64,000 bases of DNA from Pseudemcibacter sp038106445 (lineage in GTDB: Bacteria; Pseudomonadota; Alphaproteobacteria; Sphingomonadales; Emcibacteraceae). Positions 8,349-17,483 of this stretch are shown here, piece by piece. Numbering within the stretch: the first letter of the stretch is position 1; the number at the start of each line of letters is the position of its first letter. Both the position numbers and the translations under genes were made by a program. The stretch is from positions 12,734 through 76,733 of the forward strand of contig JAYODU010000008.1 of the NCBI GenBank assembly GCA_038106445.1. Direction: 5' to 3'. The notes beneath the pieces are model-generated. The model was not told the origin of the DNA and ran no database searches. It worked only from the letters and a program-made list of their open reading frames with translations.

Positions 8349-9461
8349 ATGAATTCGTGTAAAGTCAGAAAGATGAATGGTCCGAAAACACATAGCTGGA
8401 TTGAAGAGCTTGGCATTTATGCTGCTGGCAAATCAAAAGTTGAAGGCACATTAAAACCGGTTAAACTTTCCGCGAATGAATGTGCTCTGGGGCCAAGCCC
8501 GATGGCCATGGAAGCCTATACCCGGGAAGCGCCAAACCTTTATCGTTATCCTGATCCTTCCTATACGGAACTAAGAGCCGCACTTGCCAAAAAATATAAT
8601 ATTGATGCAAACCGTATTGTTTGCGGTGTTGGGTCTGATGAACTGCTGAGAATAGCATGTAAAGCTTACCTGAAACCGGGGGACGAGGCTATATTCGTCG
8701 CCCATAGTTTTTCAATGTATCCGATCGCAATTCAGTCTGTCGGCGCAAAAGCAATAGAAGTAGCTGATGTGAATTACACAGCAAGCGTTGATAATATCCT
8801 TGCCGCAATTAATGATAAAACCAAACTGATTTTCATTGCAAACCCGAATAACCCCACAGGCACATATCTCCCGCGGGATGAGGTTGAAAGATTATGGAAA
8901 AATGTTCCCGATCATGTTTTGCTTGTGCTGGATTCTGCCTATGCCGAATTTATGGAAGAGGCAGATTATTCAGCAGGAATTGAACTGGTTGACCGCTCAA
9001 CCAATGTTTTTATGACAAGAACATTTTCAAAACTATACGGACTTGCAGCACTTCGTCTCGGGTGGGGATATGCGCCGGAAAAGATCGCCCAAACACTTGA
9101 TAAATGCCGTGATCCGTTTAACATACCAAGCTGCACGCAGGCTGCTGGGGTCGCCGCACTAAAGGATACCGAATTTGAAAAGAAAGTAATAACACATACA
9201 ACAAAATGGCGAAAATGGCTTTCGTCTGAACTTACTTCTCTTGGACTAACCGTCATACCAAGTGTGACAAATTTTATTTTATTTCGGTTTGATAACACTG
9301 CAAAATCCGCATCTGCGGCAAATGATTATTTAACGCAGCATGGCTATATTCTACGTTATTATAGCGGACAGGGTCTGGGCAACTTTCTCAGGCTGACAAT
9401 TGGAACCGAAAAAGAAAACAAAGAAGTAATCCGGCTGCTCCGGGAATTTCTGGAAAAATAA
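8349..9461 (+). CDS. hisC: Histidinol-phosphate aminotransferase
   Basis: PLP-dependent class I/II aminotransferase converting imidazole-acetol phosphate and glutamate to histidinol phosphate; alphaproteobacterial HisC paralogues next to tyrA may also act on aromatic 2-oxo acids. Visible features are KLSANECALGPSP (about residue 38), YRYPDPSYTELRAALAKKY, FIANPNNPTGTY, VLDSAYAEFM, and the PLP lysine in TRTFSKLYGLAALRLGWGYA (about residue 224). 370 residues, normal. AGGG precedes the ATG at 8349. The last A of the stop TAA is the first base of the tyrA ATG. Confidence 0.92.
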   Translation: MNSCKVRKMNGPKTHSWIEELGIYAAGKSKVEGTLKPVKLSANECALGPSPMAMEAYTREAPNLYRYPDPSYTELRAALAKKYNIDANRIVCGVGSDELLRIACKAYLKPGDEAIFVAHSFSMYPIAIQSVGAKAIEVADVNYTASVDNILAAINDKTKLIFIANPNNPTGTYLPRDEVERLWKNVPDHVLLVLDSAYAEFMEEADYSAGIELVDRSTNVFMTRTFSKLYGLAALRLGWGYAPEKIAQTLDKCRDPFNIPSCTQAAGVAALKDTEFEKKVITHTTKWRKWLSSELTSLGLTVIPSVTNFILFRFDNTAKSASAANDYLTQHGYILRYYSGQGLGNFLRLTIGTEKENKEVIRLLREFLEK

Positions 9462-10378
9462 TGACCCTTTATAATCAAATAACAATTATTGGCTTAGGCC
9501 TTATAGGTTCATCGATAGCCCGTGGCATTAAAGAAGTGGATGGAATAACAGACCGGATTATCGGGCATGACAATAATCCCGAATATAAAGATGCCATAAA
9601 TGAATTGGGCTTCGTTGACGAGCTTTCACCTGATCTTGCTACCTCAGTGATCAATTCTGATCTGGTTATTCTGGCAACACCTGTCGGCACATATTCTACT
9701 ATTGCAAAAACCATTGGCAAGAAGCTAATGCCCGGGGCTACTTTATCAGATGTCGGTAGTATTAAAGGCGCCGTTTCCGGTATGCTAAGTCCACATATAC
9801 CGGATGAAATACATGTTATTCCTGCTCATCCGGTTGCCGGTACAGAACAATCCGGACCAACTGCTGGCTACGCAAGCCTGTTTCATGACCGCTGGTCAAT
9901 AATTACACCGGGTAAAAACACCAATGAAGAAGCCCTGGACAGGTTAAAGAAATTCTGGGAAATGCTCGGAAGTAATGTAGAAATTATGGATGCGGAGCAT
10001 CATGATAAGGTTCTCGCCATAACAAGCCATGTGCCTCATCTGATAGCGTATAATATTGTTGGTACAGCCCATGACCTTGAAGAAGTAACAAAATCTGAAG
10101 TGATTAAATTCTCTGCAGGGGGTTTTCGTGATTTTACAAGAATTGCAGCTTCTGATCCGACCATGTGGCGGGATGTGTTTTTAAATAACAAAGAAGCCGT
10201 CCTCGAAATGCTTGGACGTTTCAGCGAAGACCTTTCAGCACTTCAGCGGGCGATCCGTTGGGATGATGGTGATGCGCTTTATGATATGTTTGTAAAAACA
10301 CGCCGGATAAGAAAACAGATTATTGATGCGGGCCAGGAAGATAACATCGTTAATTTCGGCCGCGATCTGGACGACTGA
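9461..10378 (+). CDS. Prephenate/arogenate dehydrogenase family protein
   Basis: NAD(P)-dependent oxidative decarboxylation of prephenate or arogenate in tyrosine synthesis. The N-terminal Rossmann domain opens ITIIGLGLIGSSIARGIKE (GxGxxG). DVGSIKGAV and HPVAGTEQSGPTAGYASLF (about residues 125-145) carry the substrate-binding His and the family signature. The C-terminal helical domain includes ITSHVPHLIAY and GGFRDFTRIAASDPTMWRDV. 305 residues; there is no fused chorismate mutase or ACT domain, so it is the TyrC/cyclohexadienyl dehydrogenase type. It shares one base with hisC and its stop abuts the stop of the convergent DUF2125 gene. Confidence 0.92.
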   Translation: MTLYNQITIIGLGLIGSSIARGIKEVDGITDRIIGHDNNPEYKDAINELGFVDELSPDLATSVINSDLVILATPVGTYSTIAKTIGKKLMPGATLSDVGSIKGAVSGMLSPHIPDEIHVIPAHPVAGTEQSGPTAGYASLFHDRWSIITPGKNTNEEALDRLKKFWEMLGSNVEIMDAEHHDKVLAITSHVPHLIAYNIVGTAHDLEEVTKSEVIKFSAGGFRDFTRIAASDPTMWRDVFLNNKEAVLEMLGRFSEDLSALQRAIRWDDGDALYDMFVKTRRIRKQIIDAGQEDNIVNFGRDLDD

Positions 10379-11422
10379 TCATTCAATAACAGGTGACAGT
10401 TCCATCAGCATAATCGGACCAAAATAAAGTTGACCATTCTGCATACTGATGGAAAGCGGCACTTCACCATTCAGCGATTCATTCTGCGCCTGGCTTCTAA
10501 GTAAAGACCGCGTCAGTTCCGGTAATTCTTCATTTTCAGCAAGCTTCATAAACATATTTGCCAACCCGGTTATGTTTGCATCAAATGCTCCAAGAGGCTT
10601 GAAACTTTCATCCAACGTTACATCACCCTCTAAATTAATTGATGAAGAAGAGGTGCCATATTCAAATGTACGGATGCTAAGTGTGCCCCCATCGTCCCTC
10701 CATTTTGCAAGTGCTGCTTTTGAGTAATCAGGCTGTTCATTGGCATGGAGTAATGCTTCAACTTTTAAACTATCTGAATCCTCGCCTAAAATAGTATTTG
10801 AAAGCTCCCTTATTCTGGCATTGTTTGCCTTGAAATAAATCGCTCGGTTAACCGGCAGATCGTACCCTTGTTGATCATCTGGAATACCGGTTGTGCGACG
10901 CAAATGAAATTCAGCTTCTTCCATATATGAAACATTTACTTCTTCCCGAACCGAATTTGGGTACCAGTCTATTTTATCAAAAACAGCAGATAGATTATTC
11001 AGTGACATGGTCTCAGGATCTAAAATAATGGAAGACCTCACCCCGTCGAAGCTGATATTTAAATCCGGCTCCCTCAACGAACCCACGACGGCATCAAAAT
11101 AATCTGTCAGGATGATGGCATGATTTGGTTCCCACGGCTGAAAAACAACTGAAACTGCAGGGACATTAATGGAAACATTATCCTGTGCAATACGCCCTGC
11201 CGGAATTTCGGCATTGAAAGATGATGCTTCAACTACAATCCTGTAGGGAAAACCACTGACTGTCACATCACCAACGAAAGCTTTGATGCCACCAAGCCTG
11301 CTTTCACTATTTTCAATCCAATCAAGAGTGGTTTTTTCCGCTTTGTTGGCAAGTGAATACCAGAAAAAGCTGTACCCGCCAATAAGCAGTAATACTGAAC
11401 CTACAAGAAATTTGATGCGCAT
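10379..11422 (-). CDS. DUF2125 family protein, membrane-anchored
   Basis: A 347-residue protein with a single N-terminal hydrophobic segment (about residues 4-22, MRIKFLVGSVLLLIGGYSFF) and a long periplasmic part rich in beta-prone stretches, such as VTVSGFPYRIVVEASSFNAE and LSIRTFEYGTSSSSINLEGD. This pattern and the position beside tyrA match the alphaproteobacterial DUF2125 family, whose function is not known. The overall look (anchor plus repetitive beta structure, GDVTL and NGQLYFGPI) resembles AsmA-like lipid-transfer or envelope proteins, but that is only an impression. It is a single gene read toward tyrA. Confidence 0.75.
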   Translation of the reverse strand: MRIKFLVGSVLLLIGGYSFFWYSLANKAEKTTLDWIENSESRLGGIKAFVGDVTVSGFPYRIVVEASSFNAEIPAGRIAQDNVSINVPAVSVVFQPWEPNHAIILTDYFDAVVGSLREPDLNISFDGVRSSIILDPETMSLNNLSAVFDKIDWYPNSVREEVNVSYMEEAEFHLRRTTGIPDDQQGYDLPVNRAIYFKANNARIRELSNTILGEDSDSLKVEALLHANEQPDYSKAALAKWRDDGGTLSIRTFEYGTSSSSINLEGDVTLDESFKPLGAFDANITGLANMFMKLAENEELPELTRSLLRSQAQNESLNGEVPLSISMQNGQLYFGPIMLMELSPVIE

Positions 11423-11448
11423 ATCTATATTACCGTTATTACCGTTTC

Positions 11449-11475
11449 AAAAAAAAAGCCTGAAAAAATCAGACT
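11449..11475 (-). terminator. Rho-independent terminator of the outer-membrane protein gene
   Basis: On the minus strand AGTCTGA (11475-11469) pairs with TCAGGCT (11463-11457; one G-U pair) around a TTTTT loop and runs into eight T residues (11456-11449). It lies 27 bases after the stop of the outer-membrane protein gene and just ahead of the DUF2125 start codon. Confidence 0.75.
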
Positions 11476-11501
11476 CTCTTAATACCCTATCTTGGCACTT
11501 A

Positions 11502-12176
11502 TCAAAAACGATAATTTAAACCTATTGATATAACAGGATAAAATCGAAGAAGTGAAATTTCATCTGTATCACGGAAATCCTGCTCTGCCTGGGCAATATT
11601 GGCTTCAAGCGTAGGGTCATTCGATAATGTTCCGCCCGTTGACATGATATCCAGTCTGGGTTTTCCTGCAAAAACAATTCCCAAATCAGCCATAAATGTC
11701 AAATCGCTGTCATCCGCAAGCGGGTTACCCCAACCAATTCCAAGATAAGGAGTAACAGTTGCAAAATCCACATTTGCCGTTAATGTGCCAACCTCGTTCG
11801 CAGTATAGACAGTATCGCCAATTTCATATGTATTGCTTGGAAGTGCTGCACCCTTAAGACCATTTTCATTGATAAAAGCACCCGCCGTTACACGAAATGA
11901 TCCATCGGTCACATACCAATCCGCCAATGCCGTATAACTATTTAATTTAAGATCAAGGTCGTAATCATTATCCTCTACTTCAACTTCAGTACTAATCTTG
12001 AAGTAATTGCCGCCAAATCTAATATTAACATTTTTCATAGCTTCCATTGTGAGCTCAAGCCCAATACCAAGTGTTCCGGCCTTAAGGCCCAGTGCTGCAT
12101 CACCAGGGGCTGCTTTGGCAATCGGTGTTATACTAATCACTGTCAAACACATAACCGTGCTAAGTAGTTTTTTCAT
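11502..12176 (-). CDS. Outer-membrane beta-barrel protein (OmpW-like)
   Basis: I place the start at ATG 12176, eight codons after another in-frame ATG, because it gives a clean signal peptide (MKKLLSTVMCLTVISITPIAKA, cleavage before APGDAA) and has AAGGAT at a good distance. The mature chain alternates polar and hydrophobic residues in strands separated by Gly/Asp turns: LGIGLELTMEAM, VNIRFGGNYFKIST, LNSYTALADWYVTDGSFRVT, TPYLGIGWGNPL, LTFMADLGIVFAGKP. It ends PVISIGLNYRF with a C-terminal Phe, the barrel assembly signal. 224 residues. No substrate can be assigned. The gene is monocistronic with its own terminator. Confidence 0.8.
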   Translation of the reverse strand: MKKLLSTVMCLTVISITPIAKAAPGDAALGLKAGTLGIGLELTMEAMKNVNIRFGGNYFKISTEVEVEDNDYDLDLKLNSYTALADWYVTDGSFRVTAGAFINENGLKGAALPSNTYEIGDTVYTANEVGTLTANVDFATVTPYLGIGWGNPLADDSDLTFMADLGIVFAGKPRLDIMSTGGTLSNDPTLEANIAQAEQDFRDTDEISLLRFYPVISIGLNYRF

Positions 12177-12236
12177 TTTTAGTATCCTTATAATTTTCAA
12201 GGTTTATTTCTGAATATAACTGTACGCGGGAATTGT

Positions 12237-12959
12237 TTACGAAATATTACTAACTGCTGGCAGAAGACGATTACTTGATGTTTCAATTTTTTGCTCAAGC
12301 AATTCCATGAACTCATCTTTGGTTAATCCGGCTTCAATCGGTTCCATGAAATCAAGTATGATTGATCCTCCGGGAACCAAATCACCTTTTTGGGGCCAAT
12401 AAACACCTGAATTAAGACCAACGGGAATAACGGGCTCTTTAGTATATTTATAGATTCCAAAAATACCAGACTGATATTCAATATGCTGGCCCGGTGCGGA
12501 GCGCGATCCTTCAGGAAAAATGATCAATTGCCTGGCCTGACTGATTGCCGCCGCACTATCCTGCATAAGCAATTTCAGTGTTTTAACGCCCCCGTCGCGA
12601 TCTACTGGTATCATTCCCGTATTTAGGCAAAATCGGCCATAAAGGGGTATCCTGAGTAGTTCCTTTTTCATAACAAAAGCAGGATGGGACACGATCGTAT
12701 GCATAATGAAGGTATCAACTGAAGACTGATGTTTCATAGCAATTAGCGAACCGCCTTTCGGGATGTTATGAACGCCAAGAACTTCGATCCGGATATTCAT
12801 AATCAAACGCAGCAAAAAACGGACACCATGTGACCAGACACGTTGAAATTCAATCAGTCCATTCCTTGGCAACCAGAAAAATGGCAAATATAAAACACAA
12901 AATAAGGCTGTCCAAAAATAAAATAATATCTTAAACAAACTAGAACGCAAAAAGCGCAC
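12237..12959 (-). CDS. plsC: 1-acyl-sn-glycerol-3-phosphate acyltransferase
   Basis: Makes phosphatidic acid from lysophosphatidic acid and an acyl donor at the inner membrane. The acyltransferase block I is AMKHQSSVDTFIM (HxxxxD, about residue 75), block III is IIFPEGSRSAPGQ (about residues 148-160), and PVIPVGLNSG is block IV. One hydrophobic segment spans about residues 7-31. 240 residues. The start is GTG at 12959, preceded by AAGGAGA. It is the last gene of the ftsE-ftsX-ydcF-plsC string. Confidence 0.92.
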   Translation of the reverse strand: MRFLRSSLFKILFYFWTALFCVLYLPFFWLPRNGLIEFQRVWSHGVRFLLRLIMNIRIEVLGVHNIPKGGSLIAMKHQSSVDTFIMHTIVSHPAFVMKKELLRIPLYGRFCLNTGMIPVDRDGGVKTLKLLMQDSAAAISQARQLIIFPEGSRSAPGQHIEYQSGIFGIYKYTKEPVIPVGLNSGVYWPQKGDLVPGGSIILDFMEPIEAGLTKDEFMELLEQKIETSSNRLLPAVSNIS

Positions 12960-12979
12960 AGGCGTTTCTCCTTTTTAGC

Positions 12980-13558
12980 TTAACTCTCTGATATATTATC
13001 ATAAAACTGACCTGATGCTTTCGCTCTCAACAGACTGACAATATATTTGCTGTATTCCTGTGACAGGCTAAAATAATTTTTGTTATCAGACTTCCAATTG
13101 CCAACCGGGTGTTCAATTAAAATCAGATCAGGCATAAACCGTCTGAATTCTACCATAGCTCTTGGCATATGCTCCAATGCTGTTACAACACGTATACTTT
13201 TAATATTATTCTGTTCTGCCCATTTTAGGGTTTCGATCGCGTTTCCAATAGTATCCGTTGCCTGACTACCACTTTCAATACAGCATTCCTCAAGTTCAGG
13301 GCTGGTGCCAAGTAATGTTAACAGTTCATCACGTGTTACTTTTTGATCGACCCCTGAAATATAAAGTTTTTCCGCATATTCGTTTTCCAGAAGACGAATA
13401 GCAACATCCAGTCTATTCGGCCCGCCTGTCAGGACTACAATTGCATCGGTTTTTTCCCGGGTTTCGACATGATTTTCAGCAAGTCCGTTTATATACCAAA
13501 CGTATCCCCCAAGCCACAAAGCAAGAAATATGATCAATATATAAAAGATCGTTCGCAT
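12980..13558 (-). CDS. YdcF/ElyC family protein (DUF218)
   Basis: A 192-residue inner-membrane protein with one transmembrane segment (about residues 4-25) and a DUF218 domain: TDAIVVLTGGPNRLDVAIRL (about residues 37-56), EKLYISGV, ESGSQATDTIGNAIE and RVVTALEHMPRAMVEFRR. The family contains E. coli SanA, ElyC and YdcF, linked to envelope integrity; the molecular activity is unclear. It follows ftsX by six bases and precedes plsC by 20, an arrangement that recurs in alphaproteobacteria and ties it to envelope growth. Confidence 0.85.
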   Translation of the reverse strand: MRTIFYILIIFLALWLGGYVWYINGLAENHVETREKTDAIVVLTGGPNRLDVAIRLLENEYAEKLYISGVDQKVTRDELLTLLGTSPELEECCIESGSQATDTIGNAIETLKWAEQNNIKSIRVVTALEHMPRAMVEFRRFMPDLILIEHPVGNWKSDNKNYFSLSQEYSKYIVSLLRAKASGQFYDNISES

Positions 13559-13564
13559 ACCGAA

Positions 13565-14446
13565 TTATACCATTCTTGCCAGTTCACGCATAACGGTAAT
13601 TCGCGCCGTTATCATTGTGAGCGCAGCAAATATTAATGGAAAGAGTAGTAGCAATGACATTTTAAGATAGGGAAGCGTTGGTGTCTCAACAAATCCGCCT
13701 GATAAATTTTGCACAAGGATTAACAACCCATAAACCGTAATAAAAGATAAAATTAACCCTATTATGCCGCCCCGAAGACCATATTTCATAAATCTGTTTT
13801 GGTAGGCCTTGGCAATCAATAAATCATGTGCACCCATCAGATGCATGATTTCAATTGTTCCTTTATCCTCAGACATACTGGATTTAGTCCCGAATATTAT
13901 AATACAAACCGACGCAAGCAAGATCAGAATAAGTATCCCAAGACCCGTTGATTCAACTGCATAAGCCAGCCTTAGAAAATCATCCAGCCACCTTGCATGA
14001 TCATCAAGATAGACGTTATCGCTAATCTGCCTGATCTTGCTTTCAAGCGCATCAAGATTAACATAAATATTGTCACTGGTTTCAACATCTATCATGATGG
14101 GGATTGGAAGATCATCAGTAATATTATCTGCACCCAACCAGGGTTCAAGAAGCAATCTGATTTCATCTTCTGTTAATGGTCTGACCGAATCTACGCCTGG
14201 TGTTGCTCTGAGGGTTTCCTGTATCCTGGAGGATTGGTCGCTCATTTCTTCCCTGTTTTCACCAGTTAGCTGTACCGTAACACGGCCTTGCAAAGAACTG
14301 GCCCAGTCATCAAAACCGGAATGTAAAATTAAACTTCCCGTACCAGCAAGCGCGCTTAAATAAACCATAATAGCCATCACCCATGGCAGCAATTTTGTTG
14401 CTTCGCGTTTATTTTCATTTGGCAGAAAATCATACTGGTTTCTCAT
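13565..14446 (-). CDS. ftsX: Cell division protein FtsX
   Basis: Integral-membrane partner of FtsE that activates peptidoglycan hydrolysis through EnvC at the septum; an envC gene is present at 33.2 kb. I take ATG 14446 (MRNQYDFLPNENKREA), 13 bases after the ftsE stop, giving 293 residues; an upstream codon at 14566 would overlap ftsE and add a tail unlike the family. Transmembrane segments lie near residues 19-44, then three more in the C-terminal FtsX domain (GLGILILILLASVCIIIFGT, then LRGGIIGLILSFITVYGLLI, then LKMSLLLLFPLIFAAL). The periplasmic domain lies between the first two. IEIMHLMGAHDLLIAKAYQN is the typical coupling-helix region. Confidence 0.88.
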   Translation of the reverse strand: MRNQYDFLPNENKREATKLLPWVMAIMVYLSALAGTGSLILHSGFDDWASSLQGRVTVQLTGENREEMSDQSSRIQETLRATPGVDSVRPLTEDEIRLLLEPWLGADNITDDLPIPIMIDVETSDNIYVNLDALESKIRQISDNVYLDDHARWLDDFLRLAYAVESTGLGILILILLASVCIIIFGTKSSMSEDKGTIEIMHLMGAHDLLIAKAYQNRFMKYGLRGGIIGLILSFITVYGLLILVQNLSGGFVETPTLPYLKMSLLLLFPLIFAALTMITARITVMRELARMV

Positions 14447-14459
14447 TGCTTGTTTTCCA

Positions 14460-15137
14460 TCAATTCCGGTTTTTTCCGGTTCCTTCCAAATGCAGTAACT
14501 TTCCTCCAACCAGATGAAGGCGTGCTGAGCCGAATTTTTCAACGAGTCCGTTATCATGAGAGGCAATAACAGTAGTCGTGCCGAGCTTATTCAATTCTAC
14601 AAAAAGATACATTAGACGTTCGGCCATTTCCGGATCAACGTTCCCTGTCGGTTCATCTGCAAGCAGTATATCCGGTCGGCGTATGACGGCCCTGGCAATT
14701 GCAACCCTCTGCTTTTCACCGCCCGAAAGGGTAGATGGATATGACTTCATTTTATCCTTCAAACCAACCCAGACAAGCAACTCTTCAACATGTTCATTTA
14801 TATGTGCGCCGCTACCGCCCGCTATTCTAAGGGGCAAGGCGACATTTTCAACCGCTGTCATATGGTCAAGTAATCTAAAATCTTGAAAAACAACCCCAAT
14901 CCGTCTACGTAGCTTGGGTAAATCTTCACGCTCAGCTTTCGCGACATCCCGACCAAACATCATGATCTCGCCACGTGTTGGCCGATGGGCCAAATACATT
15001 AATTTAAGAAGAGATGTTTTTCCTGCGCCACTGGGACCTGTTAAAAAATGCATGGAACCAGATGGCAAATTAAACGAAATGTCTTTTAACACGTCATAAT
15101 CGCGTTCATAGCTCATGCTTACATTTCGAAATTCCAC
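14460..15137 (-). CDS. ftsE: Cell division ATP-binding protein FtsE
   Basis: ABC-type ATPase of the FtsEX complex. Walker A is GPSGAGKTSLLK (about residue 36), the signature is LSGGEKQRVAIARAV, Walker B is ILLADEPTGNVD and the H-loop is VIASHD. About 225 residues. The start is not ATG: TTG at 15140 and GTG at 15137 are adjacent in frame. GTG gives MEFRNVSMSYE, the better family match, with GAGG four bases upstream; TTG would add one residue. The weak start may limit FtsEX output. It is first in a four-gene operon divergent from the zinc-ribbon gene. Confidence 0.92.
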   Translation of the reverse strand: MEFRNVSMSYERDYDVLKDISFNLPSGSMHFLTGPSGAGKTSLLKLMYLAHRPTRGEIMMFGRDVAKAEREDLPKLRRRIGVVFQDFRLLDHMTAVENVALPLRIAGGSGAHINEHVEELLVWVGLKDKMKSYPSTLSGGEKQRVAIARAVIRRPDILLADEPTGNVDPEMAERLMYLFVELNKLGTTTVIASHDNGLVEKFGSARLHLVGGKLLHLEGTGKNRN

Positions 15138-15430
15138 CAAGCCTCGATCCCTTAATTTTCGACTTTAGATTTTTATTGTTTAGACCACAGTAATTTTAAT
15201 AATGCAATTGTAATTGGCTTATTTTAAGGCATCATTCTTGAGAAAGAAGTTGTCATTCAATTTTCGTTCCCTTTTAAGGATTTGATCTGTTAATGGATCA
15301 TTGTACTTTTTAGTCCAGTATAACCTAACTGAATTACAAAAATGTGTATGAGTAAGCTATTGATAAACATGAATACGCATACTATAAAGAGTTTTTATTT
15401 AATCACAGAAGCAGGAAACGGGCGGAATAT

Positions 15431-15964
15431 ATGATTTTAACATGCCCCGAATGTAAATCTAGATATATTTTGAACCCAAGTGCTCTTATGCCGCGTGGAC
15501 GAACAGTTCGTTGCGCAAAATGCCGCCATAGCTGGTTTGAAAATAAGCCGGAAGTTGATGTTGAAATTGTAACACCTACACACGTAGAAACAAACAGCCC
15601 AACGGTTGAAGAAAATGAAACGGCGACAGCTGATCCTGCTACCGACGATAAGCCGGCTGAACAAGATGAAAATAATGACATTAATGAATTTCCATTTAAC
15701 CAGCCTAAAAAAAGGCAACGCCCTATCCCCAAGGGATCAAACCTGCCGGCATTACAAAATCAAAAATACGGCACCAATAAAATAGGCTGGGTATCACTGG
15801 TGGTGTTCGTTACCGCCATAATAAGTGTTTTTCTAATTTTTCAGGAAGCCATTGTATCAAGTTGGCCGGCAACAAATAAATTATATACCGCCATTGGACT
15901 TAACAATGAGACCCCGGCAAATGACGGGGTAGAACCGCGGCAAATACCTATAAGTGACCTTTGA
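15431..15964 (+). CDS. MJ0042-type zinc-ribbon membrane protein
   Basis: The first 37 residues form an MJ0042-family zinc finger with two CxxC pairs: TCPECKSRYILNPSALMP and VRCAKCRHSWFE. An acidic, low-complexity linker (residues 40-100, Glu/Asp/Thr-rich) leads to one transmembrane helix near residues 117-138 (IGWVSLVVFVTAIISVFLIF) and a short tail. 177 residues. Proteins of this layout are common next to ftsE in alphaproteobacteria and are usually annotated only as zinc-ribbon proteins. The 290 bases between it and ftsE are AT-rich, contain no other gene I can support, and must hold both promoters. Confidence 0.85.
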   Translation: MILTCPECKSRYILNPSALMPRGRTVRCAKCRHSWFENKPEVDVEIVTPTHVETNSPTVEENETATADPATDDKPAEQDENNDINEFPFNQPKKRQRPIPKGSNLPALQNQKYGTNKIGWVSLVVFVTAIISVFLIFQEAIVSSWPATNKLYTAIGLNNETPANDGVEPRQIPISDL

Positions 15965-16096
15965 AACCTCATTGCCAACCCCCCCTTCACAGGCCAGAGA
16001 CATAAGCGTCAGCATTTCAGAAAATCGCTAAAAAATAATAAAATTTAAAGGTTTTAACTGTATTGATAGCTTAATACGCAATCAATGGGTTTGAAA

Positions 16097-16471
16097 ATGG
16101 CGAAGATATTAATTGCTGAAGATGAAGTGGCAGTCCGCACATTTATTTGCCGCGCACTAAAACTACGTGGTCATGAAACTATCGGTGTTGCTGATGGTGG
16201 TGCTGCTATTGTTGAACTGGAAAATAATCAATATGATCTTCTGCTTACGGATATTATTATGCCTGTTATGGATGGTATATCATTAGCCCTCAAGGTGACT
16301 GCTGAATATCCAGCGATGCCAATACTGATGATGACAGGGTTTGTTCACGAAAAACAAAGGGCGCACAATATGGGAAGTCTTATACATAATGTAATAAGCA
16401 AACCATTTTCGCTTGATGAAATTTGTCATGCTGTAGACGATGTTCTTACTGCAAAAGCAAAAATCCATTAA
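16097..16471 (+). CDS. cpdR: Single-domain response regulator, CpdR-like
   Basis: A stand-alone receiver domain of about 124 residues: acidic pair in ILIAEDEVAVRTF, phospho-acceptor Asp in YDLLLTDIIMPVMDGI (about residue 53), Thr in MMTGF and Lys in ISKPFSLDEI. There is no output domain. The pattern resembles CpdR, which in its unphosphorylated form directs ClpXP to the pole for cell-cycle proteolysis in Caulobacter. The likely start is ATG 16097 (MAKILIAEDE); an ATG four codons earlier (16085) is possible. The gene name rests on residue pattern and alphaproteobacterial context, not on a computed alignment. Confidence 0.75.
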   Translation: MAKILIAEDEVAVRTFICRALKLRGHETIGVADGGAAIVELENNQYDLLLTDIIMPVMDGISLALKVTAEYPAMPILMMTGFVHEKQRAHNMGSLIHNVISKPFSLDEICHAVDDVLTAKAKIH

Positions 16472-17383
16472 TCAGGATGCCGGTTCCATATTTATTTCCC
16501 GAAGTATGTGTTGCAGTTCAGGAGATTTAGCAAGCGGTTTATCAATTGATCTTTTAAGGCTGCTCATAACACCTAGAAGTTCAGACTGCGATTGGGCCAC
16601 CTGGTTTATTTCACTATTCTTCATATCAATTAAAATATTATCGATAAGGTCTAAAGCACTTCTTATCAAATATTCAGAATGACTATCATCAATCAAAATT
16701 CGCTCACCCAGTTGTTTGAAAGCAGTTCCAACTTTTGTCTGTAATATAATTTCGTTCTCTTTTGCATTTTCCGATTTTTGGAATTTGGGTATAAATGCAG
16801 AATCTGCGCTTAATTTGTCACGCATTTGATGGTTATTCGAGCTGGCAAGAAGCGTTCTTTGAATTGAAATCAGATTTTCTATAATTTGAAGGCTTTCTGT
16901 TAATGCAAAATAGTTGGCCAGGCCTCCTTTGCTTAAAATAAGATCGTCATTTTGAACAATGCCTTTGCGAATATGATCAACAATTAATGCTGCATTATAA
17001 TATTTTTCCTGATCACTAAAAGCGAGCACATAGCTATATAGTTTTCTAAGGGCATCCATATCAATATCAACCGTATATTTATCGGATGTACTAAGCCGCA
17101 CAGCATTGCGATATTCCCTAAAATACATGTCTGAAACACGGAGTTTTTCACGAAGATCATGAACGGAATGTCGTTGTTTGATGGCCAGTGTAAGTTCATC
17201 AAGAGAGGTTAGAAGGTTATTTTCAACTGGCCCAAGTTCCCTGTTTTCAATTTTCTGTGCAGTATCCCACAACAAATTCCTAGCGGTTTCAAAGTCTTCG
17301 GGTGCCTTAGGCTCCGCCAGTCGCCAGTATGCTGACCGCAGTGCCATGTAATATACAGGAGGAAGCTGTTCTTCATCCGGCAA
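16472..17383 (-). CDS. DUF4175-like protein, C-terminal part (frameshifted from 17484-18461)
   Basis: This reading frame is open from about 17496 to 16472; 17383 is only the first TTG codon in it. Translated from the A run it reads YEHPIANKLISLYQELAKPG and continues to PVYYMALRSAYWRLAEP and ARNLLWDTAQKIENREL, the segment that normally follows the periplasmic domain in the alphaproteobacterial DUF4175 family (TIGR02302-like, which carries the LLWDTALRIEDG-type motif). The rest is predicted coiled helix ending REINMEPAS. No start codon with a ribosome site exists at its head, so it is the broken-off half of the gene at 17484-18461. Its stop is adjacent to the stop of the CpdR-like gene on the other strand. 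Confidence 0.7.
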   Translation of the reverse strand: MPDEEQLPPVYYMALRSAYWRLAEPKAPEDFETARNLLWDTAQKIENRELGPVENNLLTSLDELTLAIKQRHSVHDLREKLRVSDMYFREYRNAVRLSTSDKYTVDIDMDALRKLYSYVLAFSDQEKYYNAALIVDHIRKGIVQNDDLILSKGGLANYFALTESLQIIENLISIQRTLLASSNNHQMRDKLSADSAFIPKFQKSENAKENEIILQTKVGTAFKQLGERILIDDSHSEYLIRSALDLIDNILIDMKNSEINQVAQSQSELLGVMSSLKRSIDKPLAKSPELQHILREINMEPAS

Positions 17384-17483
17384 TAAGCCAAGTGCCCTGA
17401 CCTGCCGGGATAATGATTTCTGATCAAAGCCCGGTTTTGCAAGTTCCTGATAAAGAGAAATCAGCTTATTGGCTATAGGGTGC

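Noticed and set aside
14447..14566. Extended FtsX N-terminus starting at 14566
   Set aside because: The extra 40 residues overlap ftsE and do not resemble FtsX.
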